In this document: positions 1-11,412 of the stretch, one piece after another | Numbering within the stretch: the first letter of the stretch is position 1 | Layout of the letters: every line of letters begins with the position of its first letter | Made by a program: the position numbers and the translations under genes | Notes under the pieces: generated by a model | The model's database searches: none | The model's input: the letters and a program-made list of their open reading frames with translations, nothing else | What the model was told of the DNA's origin: nothing | Assembly (NCBI GenBank): GCA_014529385.2 | Contig: CM043945.1 | Location: 3,940,312-4,004,311 of the forward strand | Length of the DNA stretch: 64,000 nt | Origin: Adiantum capillus-veneris | Taxonomy: Eukaryota; Streptophyta; Polypodiopsida; Polypodiales; Pteridaceae | Direction of reading: 5' to 3'

Positions 1-190
1 AGGCTGACCTGGGGTTGGCGAACTGGAAGAGCTTGCCCTTGCTGGAAAAGACGATCACGCCCACCTCCGCATCGCACAGCACAGACAGATCGTGTGCCTT
101 CTTCAGCAGCCCACCCTTCCGCTTCGGGAAGGTCACCTGCCGCGTCGTTGCATTCTCGATCCGCTTGATCTTGATCTTCCGCCTCGCCAT
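1..190 (-). CDS. MIKC-type MADS-box transcription factor, exon 1 (partial gene)
   Basis: Reading the minus strand from ATG at 190-188 gives about 60 residues of MADS domain, beginning [18 protein letters not shown] and running through a [19 protein letters not shown] core to [10 protein letters not shown]. This DNA-binding and dimerisation domain recognises CArG boxes in the nucleus. After 182 nt the minus strand reads CCCCAG|GTCAGC, a good donor site, so exon 1 probably covers 190-9; about 182-185 nt is the usual first-exon length in MIKC genes. The K domain and the rest lie beyond the left edge. Unusual residues: PKRKGG replaces the common SKRRNG/SKRRAG stretch, changing two positions in the basic DNA-contact region. 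An in-frame ATG 12 codons upstream (226-224) could add an AGAMOUS-like N-terminal extension; I chose the ATG at 190 because MADS domains normally begin MxRxK. The subfamily cannot be assigned from this exon. Confidence 0.93.
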   Translation of the reverse strand, partial: MARRKIKIKRIENATTRQVTFPKRKGGLLKKAHDLSVLCDAEVGVIVFSSKGKLFQFANPRSA

Positions 191-549
191 CACAGCACCC
201 GCACCACTGATGCACCCGTTAGTCATGAGCAGCACCAAGCCACCTCGCTCAAGCTTCCTCAACGCAAAGCTCACAATGCCCAGAAGATGGGGTAAACCTT
301 GCTGCAAACCTTCGCCGACCCGGGAATGTGCGGCTCCCTCGCTCCGCGAGCCTCCGCCTTGTAGGCCTAGTTCCAATTCTTGTATATTCACAAGAAATTT
401 TAAATTGTTAAAGTGGGATCTTACGTGGGATCGTACGTCAAAGTGATGAGTCATTAAAAGGAGGTCCGACTCGTCACGTTAGGCCATCCACCACTTTCAA
501 ATTGTCATAGGACGGTGGAATGGAAAATCGCCCATCCACGTGCCAAAAA

Positions 550-561
550 TAAATATATTTA
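550..561 (-). promoter_or_regulatory. Possible TATA box of the MADS gene
   Basis: AT-rich stretch reading ATAAATATAT on the minus strand, about 360 nt upstream of the MADS start codon. It is supported by position and composition only; an intron in the 5' UTR would move the true promoter further out. Confidence 0.2.
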
Positions 562-980
562 TGTATCTACTAACATAATATAACGGAAGGGGCAGTCTTT
601 TACATGTGTCGTTATCTACGATCCGAAGGCTAAAGTCCAAAATGAAAATAAGCCCTTTTGCACGCAATAAAGAGGGAGAGAGGGGCTTCGACAGCCGGCC
701 GTACTAGTATGTTAAATAGTACACTACAGACTTCAAATTTTAAGGCTAAAGCTCATTGCTCCAGGTATGTGGTCCTAATTTTGTAAGCAGGTCAACTTAT
801 AGGGTATCAGCGAAGATGCGATTTGAAAGCTAAACGAAAACATTAGAGGTTTGAGGTGGCGCGTGACAGTGACCACACGGCGTGTGTCAGGTCGAGGAGG
901 AGAGAGAGGAGATAATTTTGTTGCATGGTGAGTAAGAGGAGTCATTTGTGACGGTAGTTGCGACTGTTTGCTCGTAGAGG

Positions 981-1228
981 CACGCAACTGGGTGCATAGC
1001 TGCTCGTTGTTGGGCAAGACGATGACATGCTTGCGAGCCCCACGCGAGAGAGAACACCGCATGGGTGAGCTGGGCTGGAGAGCTGGCAGAGCCACGCAAC
1101 TAGGTGTGTTTGCCATGCATGTGGGCCTGCGTACCTGCTGGTTGCTGGGCAAGACAATGGGATGCTTGCGAGGGCAGGCGAGAGAGAGCACCACATGGGT
1201 GAGCTGGGCTGTCACACGACTGCGCTGA
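981..1228. repeat. Degenerate tandem duplication, about 135-bp period
   Basis: Two diverged copies of a GC-rich unit. TGGGCAAGAC followed by GCTTGCGAG and then GGGTGAGCTGGGCTG occurs from 1011 and again from 1146. The copies differ by substitutions and small indels. The overlapping open frames on both strands follow from this repetition. Confidence 0.75.
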
Positions 1229-2336
1229 ATGCAGACTCAATACAAAGGCTGGCGAGCGATGGCTCGGAGCGTTTTGTGTTCTGGTGGGAGGGCATCTCGC
1301 AGTCATGGTAGGCTCGGGTGGACAGCAACGCGTCGGTGCAGAAGCAGGGCACCGCGTGGGAAGCGGAGCAAGTTGCAGTTTTGCTTCTGCCGATAATCTT
1401 GCTTCGGAATCTCGGCAACTAATTAATTAATGAGACCCAGTATAGACCCAGTGCTCAGATGTCCAACCTTGGTCCGTGATCCCTCAAAGAGTCAAAGGCT
1501 AAAGCTCAATGGGGCATGGCCCTTGGAAACTTGGAAAGCAGAGGGAAAATCGATTTAGGGGCAAGGACTAAGGTGCCTTGTGGCTTGGCTACGGAGTCCG
1601 GACATCAATTTGAAACCTGCTTAAGTGTTACACCCAGATTTTAATTTGAAGGATAATAGGCTATAGCCTGCGCGCCTAGTTCGAACGAAACGCCTGCGCA
1701 GTGCGGCCTGGTTCAAACACTCAGCTTGCGAACTTCGAAGTTGCGCGTTGAGTCGACCAGGACTTGACCTGCTCCTAAGTCCTAGCGCAATGGCGCCCCA
1801 CTTGCTGCTTCCTGCCACACCAGTGCCCACCTTCATGCTGCAATGTGCATCAAACTAGAAACTTGAGACGCCCCTGGGGCCTGGCAGCAGAACCGTGGTC
1901 TGCAGAACAAACTTGCACCCTATCCCACTTGCGCCCTAACCCCGTGGTCTGCAGATTCCAGAACTTACTTGGCCAATGGCAAGTGCCCATGGGCCATCGT
2001 TTATTTTCAATTTTGAAAGCTATGAAATGTTCATTGTTCACCTTGGTCCTTTATCACATAGAGAGTCTGACCAAAACTATTTCCTCTGAACAGTCTACAA
2101 AAAATTGAAAAGTTATAACTCGGTCACGTGCATTGTGGACCGTGGTCCGTGAAGCAAGAAGCCAACAACATTGACTCATGAGCGTGGTGCACTGTTTGAC
2201 GAAGAGATTGGAGCAACAGATTGAAAAGAAGGGTGGACTTTGTCATCGTGAGGTCAACCGCAGGTGCAATATTTATCTTTTTTCTTCGGTATTGTGTCTC
2301 AAAGAGTCTTTGGAATGATATTGTTACAGTATTTGT

Positions 2337-2464
2337 TTTGCTTTCAAATTGTTTTGTCTCCTCGATTTTGTCTTTGAATTGCAAACTGAGCTATACTTAT
2401 TTTGCTTTCAAATTGTTTTGTCTCCTCGATTTTGTCTTTGAATTGCAAACTGAGCTATACTTAG
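2337..2464. repeat. 64-bp perfect-looking tandem duplication
   Basis: 2337-2400 and 2401-2464 are essentially identical (both begin TTTGCTTTCAAATTG and end before CTTA). The pair sits about 100 bp upstream of the hAT transposase relic and appears recent compared with the decay of that relic. Confidence 0.85.
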
Positions 2465-2567
2465 TATGTTTTATTTTGTTATCCTTAACAGCTAGACTCA
2501 AGTTATGGCTGCTCTAGGGCGTCCTAAGAAAAGCAAAAAGTAAAAGACTCTTTATGAGTCTATTGGT

Positions 2568-4681
2568 TTGCACGCTTTGCCTAAGGAGACCGGAGAGGAG
2601 GCACTTCAAAAGGAGGAAGCAGAAAATAAGAAACACCATCGAGTGTTTCTAGAGAGCTGGAAAATAGCTCATCCATGGGCTTATTGTATCATCGACAAAG
2701 ATGGTAATGAACGAGCCAAGTGTAAGTGGTGTACGTTCGCTCATAGGAAAAATGTTTATGCAAAGCCGGAAGGGGCTCACTCATCGCAAAAACCTGCTCT
2801 TCAAGTGCATGAAGACTCTAAAGAGCATCATGATGCAAAGCTTTTGTGGTTAGAGCATGAGCGAAGAATCACTTTACCCATTGAAAAGCATGTTGTTGTT
2901 ATCACAAATAGAGAAGAGGAATGCATTTTGTCATGCATGCAAACAAGCTGGTATGTAATGAAAAGGTTCTTGCCTCTTGAGGAGTATCCTAATTTATGTA
3001 ATTTTCAAAGATTTATGAGAAGTCCAAATATGCCACTTGCCAATGAGTATTCATCTTACACTGGGAAAGATGCAGGCAAACAGTTTGGCAAGGCGATTCA
3101 GAATGTATACTTTGAGAGACTGATGCAGGATGTAAAGAGTAGTCCATATTTCTCCATTCAAGTGGATGAGAATACGGACTTTAGTGTCAAGCAGTATATG
3201 ATTCTCTATGTCACATACATTGAAGATGCTGGCAATGGGGCCCTATGTACAAAGTTTGTGAAGCTTTTGGAGCCTCGGGATGCTACTGCAAAAGCTCTTT
3301 ATGATGTTTTGATTGAGTTTTTTAAGAGCCAAAATGTAGCTATAGCCAAGATTGTTGGTGTTGCAACAGATGGTGCAACTATCATGACAGGTTCACATGT
3401 AGGGGTAGTGACAAGGCTTAAACGAGTGGTTCCCCATCTTGTAAGCTTTCATTGCATAGCTCATAGAGAAGCTCTTGCATCCAATGATGCTTTTAGTAAG
3501 CATAAAGAGTTCAAGTACACTGAAAAAAATTGCAAGAAAGCTTTATGAATGGACTTCGAGGTCTGCAAAGAGACATGCTTTTCTTGCGGATGTGGTGAAA
3601 GCTTTTGGAATTGGTAGAAGGGGAAAATTGAGACCCCAAAAGATGCATGATGTAAGATGGCTCTCAAAGGGTGAGGTCTTGATTAAGGTTATGCAACTGA
3701 TGCCTACGTACTTGAATGTAATGAGGAGTGCAGATGCCTCTTTATATGCATCACTCACTTAGTACAAGGTGCAATTTCTTCTTCACTTTTTTGTTGATGT
3801 ACTTGGAGAGTTGAATATCTTGAATTGCAAGTTTCAAGAGGCTCATGTTGACATATGTAGCATTGGAGACCATATTACATCCATTATGGAGACCTTTCAT
3901 TTGTTGTTCTTGGGTCCTAATTTTGCAAGTGGAACAAGACACACTGTAAGCTTTATAAAAACAATACATGCACAAATGGGGGTAATGATGTACAAGGATG
4001 AGAAGGATGTAGTACACTCTCATTACTTGCACTTAGGTCCCATGTATGAAGGAGATGTAGAAAATCCACAGGAAACATATGATAGTGCAATGATTTACAT
4101 GATGTATTTGTGTCAAAGTGAGAAGCATAATTCAATCTTTGTGGGATCGCTTCAAATCTGACTTTGACATTCTTCAAGCTTCAAAGTACTTCTCACTCAA
4201 AGATTATGACAGTGACTTGGCAAAGGTAAATGTAATACCACAACAATGGCTGGAAGTTTTATGCAAACACTTTGGGGAAGGTCAAAGTTCATTGCTCAAT
4301 AGCCAAGAGTGCAAAGGAGAACGCCTATCTTTTATTACCAGAACGCGGAACTGCTTTAAAGGAAAGGATATGTATAGAGCTTGGTTGGATACATGTAATC
4401 ATGTAGAATGAGAGCATTCTTTTCCTTGGACTATGAAGCTTTGGAGAGCTTTGTTAGTGCTTCCTCTTTCGAGTGTAGCATGCGAACGGGGATTTTCAAA
4501 GATGAACAAGATCAAGAGAAAGTTTCGTAATCAATTGTCGCTTGATACGCTTAATTTGGCGATGTTTGTTGGCATGAATACTCCCAAGGTATTGAATCCA
4601 GAAAATGTCTTATGGGATGAATGCTTTGAAGCTTGGAAGGGCATGAAGAATAGGAGGAGTGGAGATGTAAAGACAACATGA
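2568..4681 (+). pseudogene. hAT-superfamily transposase, TTF-zinc-finger (ZNF862-like) type, decayed
   Basis: Cut-and-paste DNA transposase relic. The N-terminus has a TTF/BED-like finger (CKWC followed by a SKEHH segment). The RNase-H-like core has VDENTD, VATDGA and the hAT hallmark FHCIAHREAL (2568-3480). A middle part follows (3475-4161), with KVQFLLHFFVDVLGELN and a GDHI segment. The C-terminal dimerisation domain (4433-4681) contains LPLSSVACERGFSKMN and RNQL. The frame breaks by a shift near 3490-3548, a TAG at 3760-3762, a shift near 4118-4161 and a TGA at 4409-4411, so no functional protein is made. This arrangement matches the hAT group related to animal ZNF862/KIAA1586-like genes rather than Ac/Tam3. 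No terminal inverted repeats or 8-bp TSD could be recognised. Confidence 0.85.
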
Positions 4682-5209
4682 TGTAAAGATGATGTATCTT
4701 TTTATTGGGCTTTCTCGTTGTGAGATTATGGTTTTCTCACTGACATGGTGTTGCCAATGCTATTCAAGCACTTTCCTTTGGCTTTACGTTTTCAATTTTT
4801 GGGTCACATGTGGACTACTTGACCAATGACGCTGTATCAATCAAGTCTTATCAAATTTTAACTTTTTTTGCTAGTTTGATCTTTTGCAATTAACCCTAGA
4901 GTATAATTGTCATGAAAATTTTCCTGTCATGCAAATTTTTGGAATGGTGGCTTGTGTCTCAAAGAGGCTTTGGAATGGCCTTTTGAAAATTTGCCATGCC
5001 ATGCGAAATGGCAATCGGAAAATGAGGTTGTCCATTGCATATAAGGGGTGCTTAGCAAATCCTAACGCTGGGGTCCATTACCCATTTAAAAGAAAAGTGA
5101 CAAGGTTGTCAAGTCTCAACTCGGTCAGTTGGGCCTCCTAATATTTGACACCTCCCAAGGGCATGGTCACGTGAGGCTTAGTATCAATTATTGATAACTA
5201 TGCCAACTA
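4682..5209. other. Non-coding flank between hAT relic and Copia-1
   Basis: No gene is visible. A segment at 4952-4977 (TTGTGTCTCAAAGAGGC then TTTGGAATG) nearly repeats 2292-2317 in direct orientation, so the hAT relic is bracketed by a 26-28-bp imperfect direct repeat. Confidence 0.5.
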
Positions 5210-5214
5210 TGCCC

Positions 5215-5442
5215 TGTTGGAATTCGGGTTGCAGAGAAACGCACACAGCTTGGAGAAGACGAAGGAAGCTCAAGGCACACAATAGAGAGTGTGTTACTTA
5301 GTGTGCAATGGAAAAGATAGATAGCCCTAGAGTGATGGGCGTATATACAATGCTCGGGGGAAAAAACCTCCTAAAGAGGGAAAAAATGCCCCGGCGGTCC
5401 TAGTGTGTTCACACACATCACTACCACATGTATATGGTAACA
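5215..5442 (-). repeat. Copia-1 3' LTR
   Basis: 228-bp LTR beginning TGTTGGAATTCGGG and ending TGGTAACA, nearly identical to 14363-14589 apart from scattered substitutions and small indels. On the minus strand it is the downstream LTR, preceded by the polypurine tract at 5443-5456. Confidence 0.95.
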
Positions 5443-5517
5443 AATTCCCCCTAGAGTGATGCAGTGAACGAGAGCTAGCACATGAGTAAAGGGAAGTGCC
5501 ATGCCCTGAGGACATGA

Positions 5518-7698
5518 TCAGTCCACAAAGGGGAGTAAGCCCAAAGCTTTGCCGAAAGCTTCAAGCTTCTGACGAGACAATGCCTTTGTGAAAAGATCTG
5601 CAAGGTTGTCCTGTGTTGGCACATAAGCCAAACTGATCTCTCCTGCTAAGAGCCTCTCCCTCACATAGTGATAATGCACCTCAATGTGCTTTGTGTGAGC
5701 ATGAAAAACTGGGTTCCTTACAACTGCCAATGCGCTCTGACTGTCAGTGTAGATAGTGTTGGCAGTGTCCTGTCCAACACCCAAATCAGCCATAAGGCGT
5801 CTGAGCCATACACACTCAACCGTAGCTGTGAAGACTGCCCTGTACTCAGCCTCAAAACTCGAAGTGGCCACATTAGGTTACTTCTTGCTCAACCATGATA
5901 TACATGAAATGCCAAGCATGAAACAAAAACCACTTGTGGACACTCATCTGTCAAAACAACCAGCCCAATCTGAGTTCGAAAAAGCATGTAAGCCTGGAGG
6001 CAATGATCCCCCCTTGGGATAAAACAAGCCAAGATGTAAAGTGCCACTAAGGTAGCGGAAAATCCTCTTGACAGCCTGCCAATGCTTAGACCCTGGGCTA
6101 TGCATAAATCTACTCACCTGTGAGACTGCAAACTGAATATCCGGCATCGTGTTGCATGCATAAATGAGGCAGCCAACAGTAGTTTGATAAAGAGTGACAT
6201 CGGCAGGATCACCAGCATCATGTAGACTCAACTTCAAACTTGTTTCCATGGGAGTGGCAATAGGTTTGCAATCCTCAAGTCCAAACTTACATAGCAATGT
6301 CTCTATGTAACTTTTCTGACACAAGGCCATACCACCACCACACTGCTTAAATTGTATACCCAAGTAATGATGCAACAGCCCCAAATCTTTCATCTTGAAA
6401 GTAGCATTCAAATCAGCCTTAAATTCAGCAATATGTCTCTCATTTGGTCGAGTGATCAGCAAATCATCGACATAAAGAACCACAATGAGAAGTACATCAC
6501 CCTCATGCTTTACATACAATGTGCTTTCTGTTGGACTGTTACGAAAGCCTTGTTTGACCAAATGAGTGTCAGCTTTCCTATACCAAGCACGAGGAGATTG
6601 CTTCAACCCATACAAAGCCTTGTTACATTTGCACACTTTGTCCTCTTGTCCTTTCTTGACAAAACCACGAGGCTGCGTTACATAAACTTCCTCAAATATG
6701 TCACCATTCAAGAAAGCAGTAACAATGTCTGATTGATGTACATCCCAACCAAAATGCGCTGCCAATGCACATAGAAAACGCATAGTAGTCACACGACAAG
6801 TGGGAGCAAAAGTCTCTTCATAATCTATGCCTTTTTGCTGTGCATAACCCTTTGCAACAAGTCGATCCTTATGGCGATCAATCTCACCATCCGGCTTGCG
6901 TTTCAACTTGTAAACCCACTTCGTACCAATGGTCTTTTTTCCAGGAGGCAAATCACATAAAGTCCATGTGTCATTTTCTATAAGTGCATCATATTCTGAT
7001 TGCATAGCAACCATCCAATTTTTTGAATTATGTGCTTCATCAAAAGACAGAGGCTCCTTCAACATCATGTAAGCTAGACACAGCCAAAGTATAACAATCT
7101 GATGCATAAGATGCATGGCGAGAGCCTGAACGAGTACAACTAGACAAAGGTGCATCCAATTTACTGTCACGCAAAGTGTGCACCAGCCATTTTGGCATAC
7201 CTCTAGCCTGCTCATTTTCAGCCCTTTCCTCATCAAGTACATCATGTACATCTGCATCAATAATAGGCTGATCTGTAACATTTTCAAAAACCCCCATAGG
7301 CTGTACATTTGCCTCATTAGAACTTACATTCGTATTTCCACCACCGAAAAGAGGCAACAAAGTGTCATAAATGTCTTGTGAGCTTACATTACCGTCTCTA
7401 GTACATGACAACAAGGGCTGAACATAATCGTCCACAAACACTACATCCCATGAAACCAAAATACGTTTTGTTTGCGGATGATACAACTTGTAACCTTTGC
7501 TTTCAGCACTATAACCAACAAAAATACATTTGACAACCTTATCATCCAATTATCTGCGCTGTGTTTGTGGCACCAAAGCATATGCCAAACAGCCAAAAAC
7601 ACGCATGTGCTCAATAGAAGGCTTTCTATCATGCCATGCTTCATATGGAGTAAGAGACTGCAAAGCTTTTGTAGAACACTTGTTTAGTACATAAGTCG
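5518..7698 (-). pseudogene. Copia-1 pol, C-terminal part: integrase tail, reverse transcriptase, RNase H
   Basis: Read on the minus strand from 7698: end of the integrase region (YVLNKCSTKALQSLTPYEAWH), a linker (7549-7040), RT (about 7060-5944) and RNase H (5871-5518). RT motifs include TKWVYKLKRKPDGE, LVAKGYAQQKGIDYEETF, DIVTAFLNGD, the catalytic LYVDDLLIT and SRFMHSPGSKHWQAVKRI. RNase H has EAEYRAV, DSQSAL and HTKHIEVHYHYVRE. Breaks: stop at about 7550, frame change near 7040-7317, stop near 5944, frame change before 5871. The upstream half of the gene continues at 11887 across the nested insertion. Confidence 0.92.
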
Positions 7699-7890
7699 TG
7701 TTGGGATAAAGCCCCATGCAGGCGGTTAGGCCAGGTGCCCACCCACTATACGTATTCATTATGTACATAATAGAATAAGGGGGCTCACATGTAGAAAGTG
7801 AGTTTTAGCCCCTGCAAACACAAGGTCTCCTCTTCTCCTCTCTTCTCCATCGTTGCACACACACACACACGCTCTTGCACGCACTCTTCA
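7699..7890 (+). repeat. Element N 5' LTR
   Basis: 192 bp, from TGTTGGGATAAAGCC to GCACTCTTCA, followed immediately by the primer-binding site at 7891-7905. It includes a short (CA)n tract. Confidence 0.85.
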
Positions 7891-9721
7891 ATTGGTATCA
7901 CAGCTCAGGGATTGGGAGCACATCCCTGGGAGCACCATTGGAGCTTAGCGGGGAGGCAAGCGGAGAAGCAGCAAAAACTGCAGCATGTTTTTGTAGATCT
8001 GTTTTGGCCTACCAAAACATTTTCATTCAAGCCGATTCCCAAGTGTCTTGATCGGTGTTTTGTCTTCTTCAACTTTGCAGAAGAAAGTTTTCTCAAAATC
8101 TTTACCAATTTTGAGATACGTCACTCAGACTGCCTACACGTCTAGGGTACACAGGTGCAGATTTTTACAGATCTGTTTTGACCTATATAAACAGCACATT
8201 TCAGGTTCATTCCTAACGTGGCCCAACCGTTTTCGCGTGGTCTACAACTTTGCAGAAGGAAGTTTCTGCAAATTCTGAGCGGTTTGGAAGATATGAGCTG
8301 ACAGGCTACAGGATATTCGAAAAGTTGAAGATTATGTATGCATATTGTGGTGATTTGCTACATTCAGAGAGCTCGGATTGAGCTTTTGTCATTCTCTTGT
8401 TTTGCGCATTGATGTTTTTCTCTCAGTGAAGAGAGTGTGGGTTGATATTTTCAACACATTTATGCGCACACATTGAGAACACTTTGTGGATGTATGCATT
8501 CTTGTAGACTCTCAGGTCCGAGAGTCGCTTCATCACAGGTTATGTGCATTGACTTATGTGATTGAGTAGATTTTGGAAAGTATGGTGCACAGATTTGTAG
8601 AGAGATTTGCAAGCATTTATAGCATGATTGTGCGCTGATTTTTTTAGCTAATTTGGATGCTCTTTGATACACATTTGGTACATGCTTGATGCTCGTTTAT
8701 ATTGCCATGTGGATGCACATGATGTGCGCTTTTCGGCGGGTGGTATTCTTCGCCTTGCAATGGCATATGTGGGCTGATTTTTGGCTATTTTGAGCATCAA
8801 TTTGTGTCATATTTTGATTGGTTTGCATCCAAGTTTATGTTAGTGTATGCTTCGCTTGTAGAGTGCGGTTGATGCACTTTGTGTTTCAGATTACAGGATT
8901 GTTTTCCAAGTTTAAGGAGTTGAGACTTCGGGGCAGCTCATGTATACTTGAGTGCAGATTTTGCGCATGATTTGCTCATGGTTTTGAGCATGTTTATGGC
9001 ATGTATGGTTATTATGGTTAGATAGCCAAATACTGCCGAAACTCTATCGGATTTTTCTTGCGAGTTCATATGTTTATGCGCATGGTTTGCAATCGTGTTT
9101 TGATTGCATTTGGCACTCAGTGGTTACTTTGCCATAGTGTTTTGGCATCGCATTGTGAGAGTGTTCGCTCAGCGGATTATGTCATTTGACATACATGTGG
9201 TAATCTCTTCAGGAGGGAGATTGTTGATGATAGTTTCATCGATTACCACATAGTGCTCTTGGATTAGAGTGGGTGTTTTGGCATCATTTGAGCGGTTTTG
9301 CTCTCTTGTTTTGTTACATCGATCGTCATATTTGGTGATACTTCTCTTAAATAGCTTATGCTAGCTTACGTTGTATTTTGATAGTACTTGGTGTATGAGT
9401 TAGCCAGGATTTGGCTATTGTCAGTTGATCGACTTGTGCTTGGTCTTGTCACACAGGCTCGGGGGGTTCACTATGTGTAAAACTACCATATCACGTGCGT
9501 TCAAGGCATGTTTGTAAAACCCCTTATCTGTGAATTTCGTTAAGAATATAATGTACCCTTTTCTTTTAAAATCTGTAAGTTTTTTTCAAATTTGAAAAAA
9601 TAATGCCCTTTTGTATATATATTTCTGTAAGTTTCAAGAACTTTAAATACACTTCTGTTGAACTCACGTGATAGGTTACATTTTTATTAGGTGACCTCCC
9701 CGGGGTCACAGGTTATCGCCA
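7891..9721 (+). other. Element N leader, non-coding
   Basis: About 1.8 kb without a credible open frame, rich in GATTTT/TGCGCAT words. From 9219 it contains a segment starting TGTTGATGATAGTTTCATCG directly after a purine-rich AGGAGGGAGAT, which looks like a polypurine tract followed by an LTR start. This segment recurs inverted at 11601-11886. Confidence 0.5.
9458..9712. mobile_element. MITE-like insertion with short terminal inverted repeats
   Basis: The related inverted copy at 11641-11690 reads TCTTGTTACAGGTTATTGCC on its minus strand, without interruption. At 9452-9712 the same sequence is split by about 250 bp, with CACAGG on both sides (9452-9457 and 9707-9712) as the target duplication. 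The ends CTCGGGGGGTTCAC and GTGACCTCCCCGGG are imperfect inverted repeats (11 of 14 match). The interior is AT-rich and has no open frame. Superfamily not recognised. Confidence 0.7.
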
Positions 9722-10466
9722 TGGATTTGGCATGTACATCATTGTCAGGGTTTGTGCTTTTCCATATAAAGTTTGATGGTTCAAACTTTGAACATTGAAA
9801 AGTAGGTATGCATGATGCATTGACTCAGTTGGGCCAAGTCTTGCCACTACAGGGCATGGATGCTAGGCCAGAGTCTATGATTGACAATGAGTGGGAGGAC
9901 TTGGATGAGCTTGCACGTTCAACGATCATGTTACACCTTGATGAGTCTGTCTATCGCATTGGTTTGGATGCATGTACAACTAGAGAGTTATGGCAAAGAT
10001 TGTGCAATGCTTTTGGCACAAATGAGTCTAGAGAGATGCCTACAATCAAAGGACGATCTTGCAGACATAAGATGTTGTGTGTTGGCATTGTGGTCATATA
10101 GGGCATGTACGTAGGCATTGTTTTCGGCGGATGAGATAGCATAAGAGACAACACAAGACATATGCTATCACTTTGGATGATGTGGGAGCAGATGTAGTGT
10201 ATGTGGCTACACATGACGGAGATGTCGCATTTGCTTCCATGTTTACTTTTGACTTTCTTATGCCGGTTTTTGACGACACATTACCTTTGCATTGGATACT
10301 AGATGTGAGTGCTAGGTTTCACGTCACGCCGAGTCGTGAGTGGTTTAGCACATATGCTAGTGGTATGCTTGGACATGTGTGTCTAGATGATGGTTCATTG
10401 CATGACATAGTTGGTGCAAGAGATGTTAGACTATCGTTGCCGAGTGGTGCATCATATGTGCCGTGA
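9722..10466 (+). pseudogene. Element N gag-protease remnant
   Basis: Begins at ATG 9722 (MDLACTSLSGFVLFHIKFDG), stops at TGA 9796-9798, then continues as a copia-type gag (9808-10060; ARSTIMLHLDESVYRI, TTRELWQRLCNAFG). A CCHC-like knuckle follows near 10080 (CWHCGHIGHVRRHC in shifted frame). The protease site at about 10288-10320 reads WILDVSARFHVTP where the family has WILDSGASFH; the aspartate remains but DSG is lost. Multiple stops make this non-functional. Confidence 0.7.
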
Positions 10467-11412
10467 GATGTATGCCATGTGCCATGTTTGACACAGAGCT
10501 TGATCTCTGTGAGTCACTTACGAGACAGTGGATGCCAGGTAGTGCTTGATGAGCACAGTTTTCGATTGCGTCGTGGACAGCTATTCATAGCTAGAGGTGC
10601 TAGTGTTGGCACAATTGCGATGCGAGTACGTCATGTGCGAGACGACACAGTTTTCGTGAGTACGCAACCATGCAGAGAGATGAGGCATGTCTCCTTTGCG
10701 GATAGGTTGCATGGTGCTCCAGTTTGTAAGCATGTTGATCCACTTGTGCAAATAGTTGTGCAACAGGGCATGTCATTTGTGGATACGATGACGGATATGG
10801 ATGGCTTGAGTGTTGAGGATTCAGCCGTGATTCAGTCATTCATGGATATGCTTAGGCCAGAGGTTGATGTATGTGAGTTAGAGCTAGGCATTGCTCTTAC
10901 CACACAGGGTTCAGGACAGACAGTTGCTCTTGGTGCACATGTGACATGCAATGGACACGAGGATGGATTCCAAAGATCGGAGTTCGGGTGACAGGGTGAT
11001 TTCCATGAGTGGAGTTCTGAGCCAGATTTGATTGAGATGGTCAGATTGGCAGATACTGCTAGGATTGCATCAGCATTCGGGAGTCTCATGCACGAGATAC
11101 TCATCTCGAGACCCGAGATTGCATTTGCAGTAGGTGCATTTTCAGTGGGAGCAGTTAGTCGTGCAGTGACTGACGTTGGCCTTGAGCATAGGGGTACTTT
11201 GCAACGTATGGTGAGATACGTGCAGGATGTGTGCGGCTTTGGTGAGGAGTATGGTGTCGATTGCTCTATACTTCCTCTACAATTAGAGCTGGATGACACA
11301 GATTCAGTGAGCCAGTGGGCGTTGGCTAAGGTCATACTTGTGATGGCCTTGTATAGGTTTTGTACGGTTTTCTTTTCTCTCTCATGGCCACATTGGCCTT
11401 TACGTGGGAGGT
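10467..11412 (+). pseudogene. Element N degenerate pol remnant
   Basis: Two open stretches (10479-10991 and 11028-11350). The first resembles the copia post-protease segment (SLISVSHLRDSGCQVVLDE, comparable to the usual 'NLLSVSQL..GC.V.F'). The second contains SRPEIAFAVGAFS and MVRYVQDVCGFG, recognisably the RT/RNase H junction (family form SRPDI.FAV...; VKRI.RYL.GT..). Integrase and most of RT are deleted between them. Confidence 0.55.

Larger units (their letters stand above)
191..2336. other. 5' flank of the MADS gene; no supported gene
   Basis: This interval should contain the 5' UTR and promoter of the minus-strand MADS gene. An AT-rich TATA-like stretch lies on the minus strand at about 550-561 (ATAAATATAT), some 360 nt upstream of the ATG. 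The reading frames at 775-1418 are low-complexity products of a degenerate tandem repeat and look like no known protein. Nothing else is recognisable; no CArG consensus CC(A/T)6GG was found by eye. Confidence 0.4.

Noticed and set aside
775-1418. Several overlapping open frames on both strands near the MADS flank
   Set aside because: They arise from a GC-rich degenerate tandem repeat, overlap each other on both strands and have no recognisable motif.
2112-5127. AACTCGGTCA at 2117 and 5118 considered as hAT or LTR termini
   Set aside because: Direct orientation, only 10 bp, with unrelated neighbouring sequence and opposite order relative to the other direct repeat; no target duplication.
7040-7549. 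Considered as a separate gene
   Set aside because: It is the variable linker between integrase and RT of Copia-1 (starts MDDKVVKCIFVGYSAESKGY, the conserved copia post-integrase motif).
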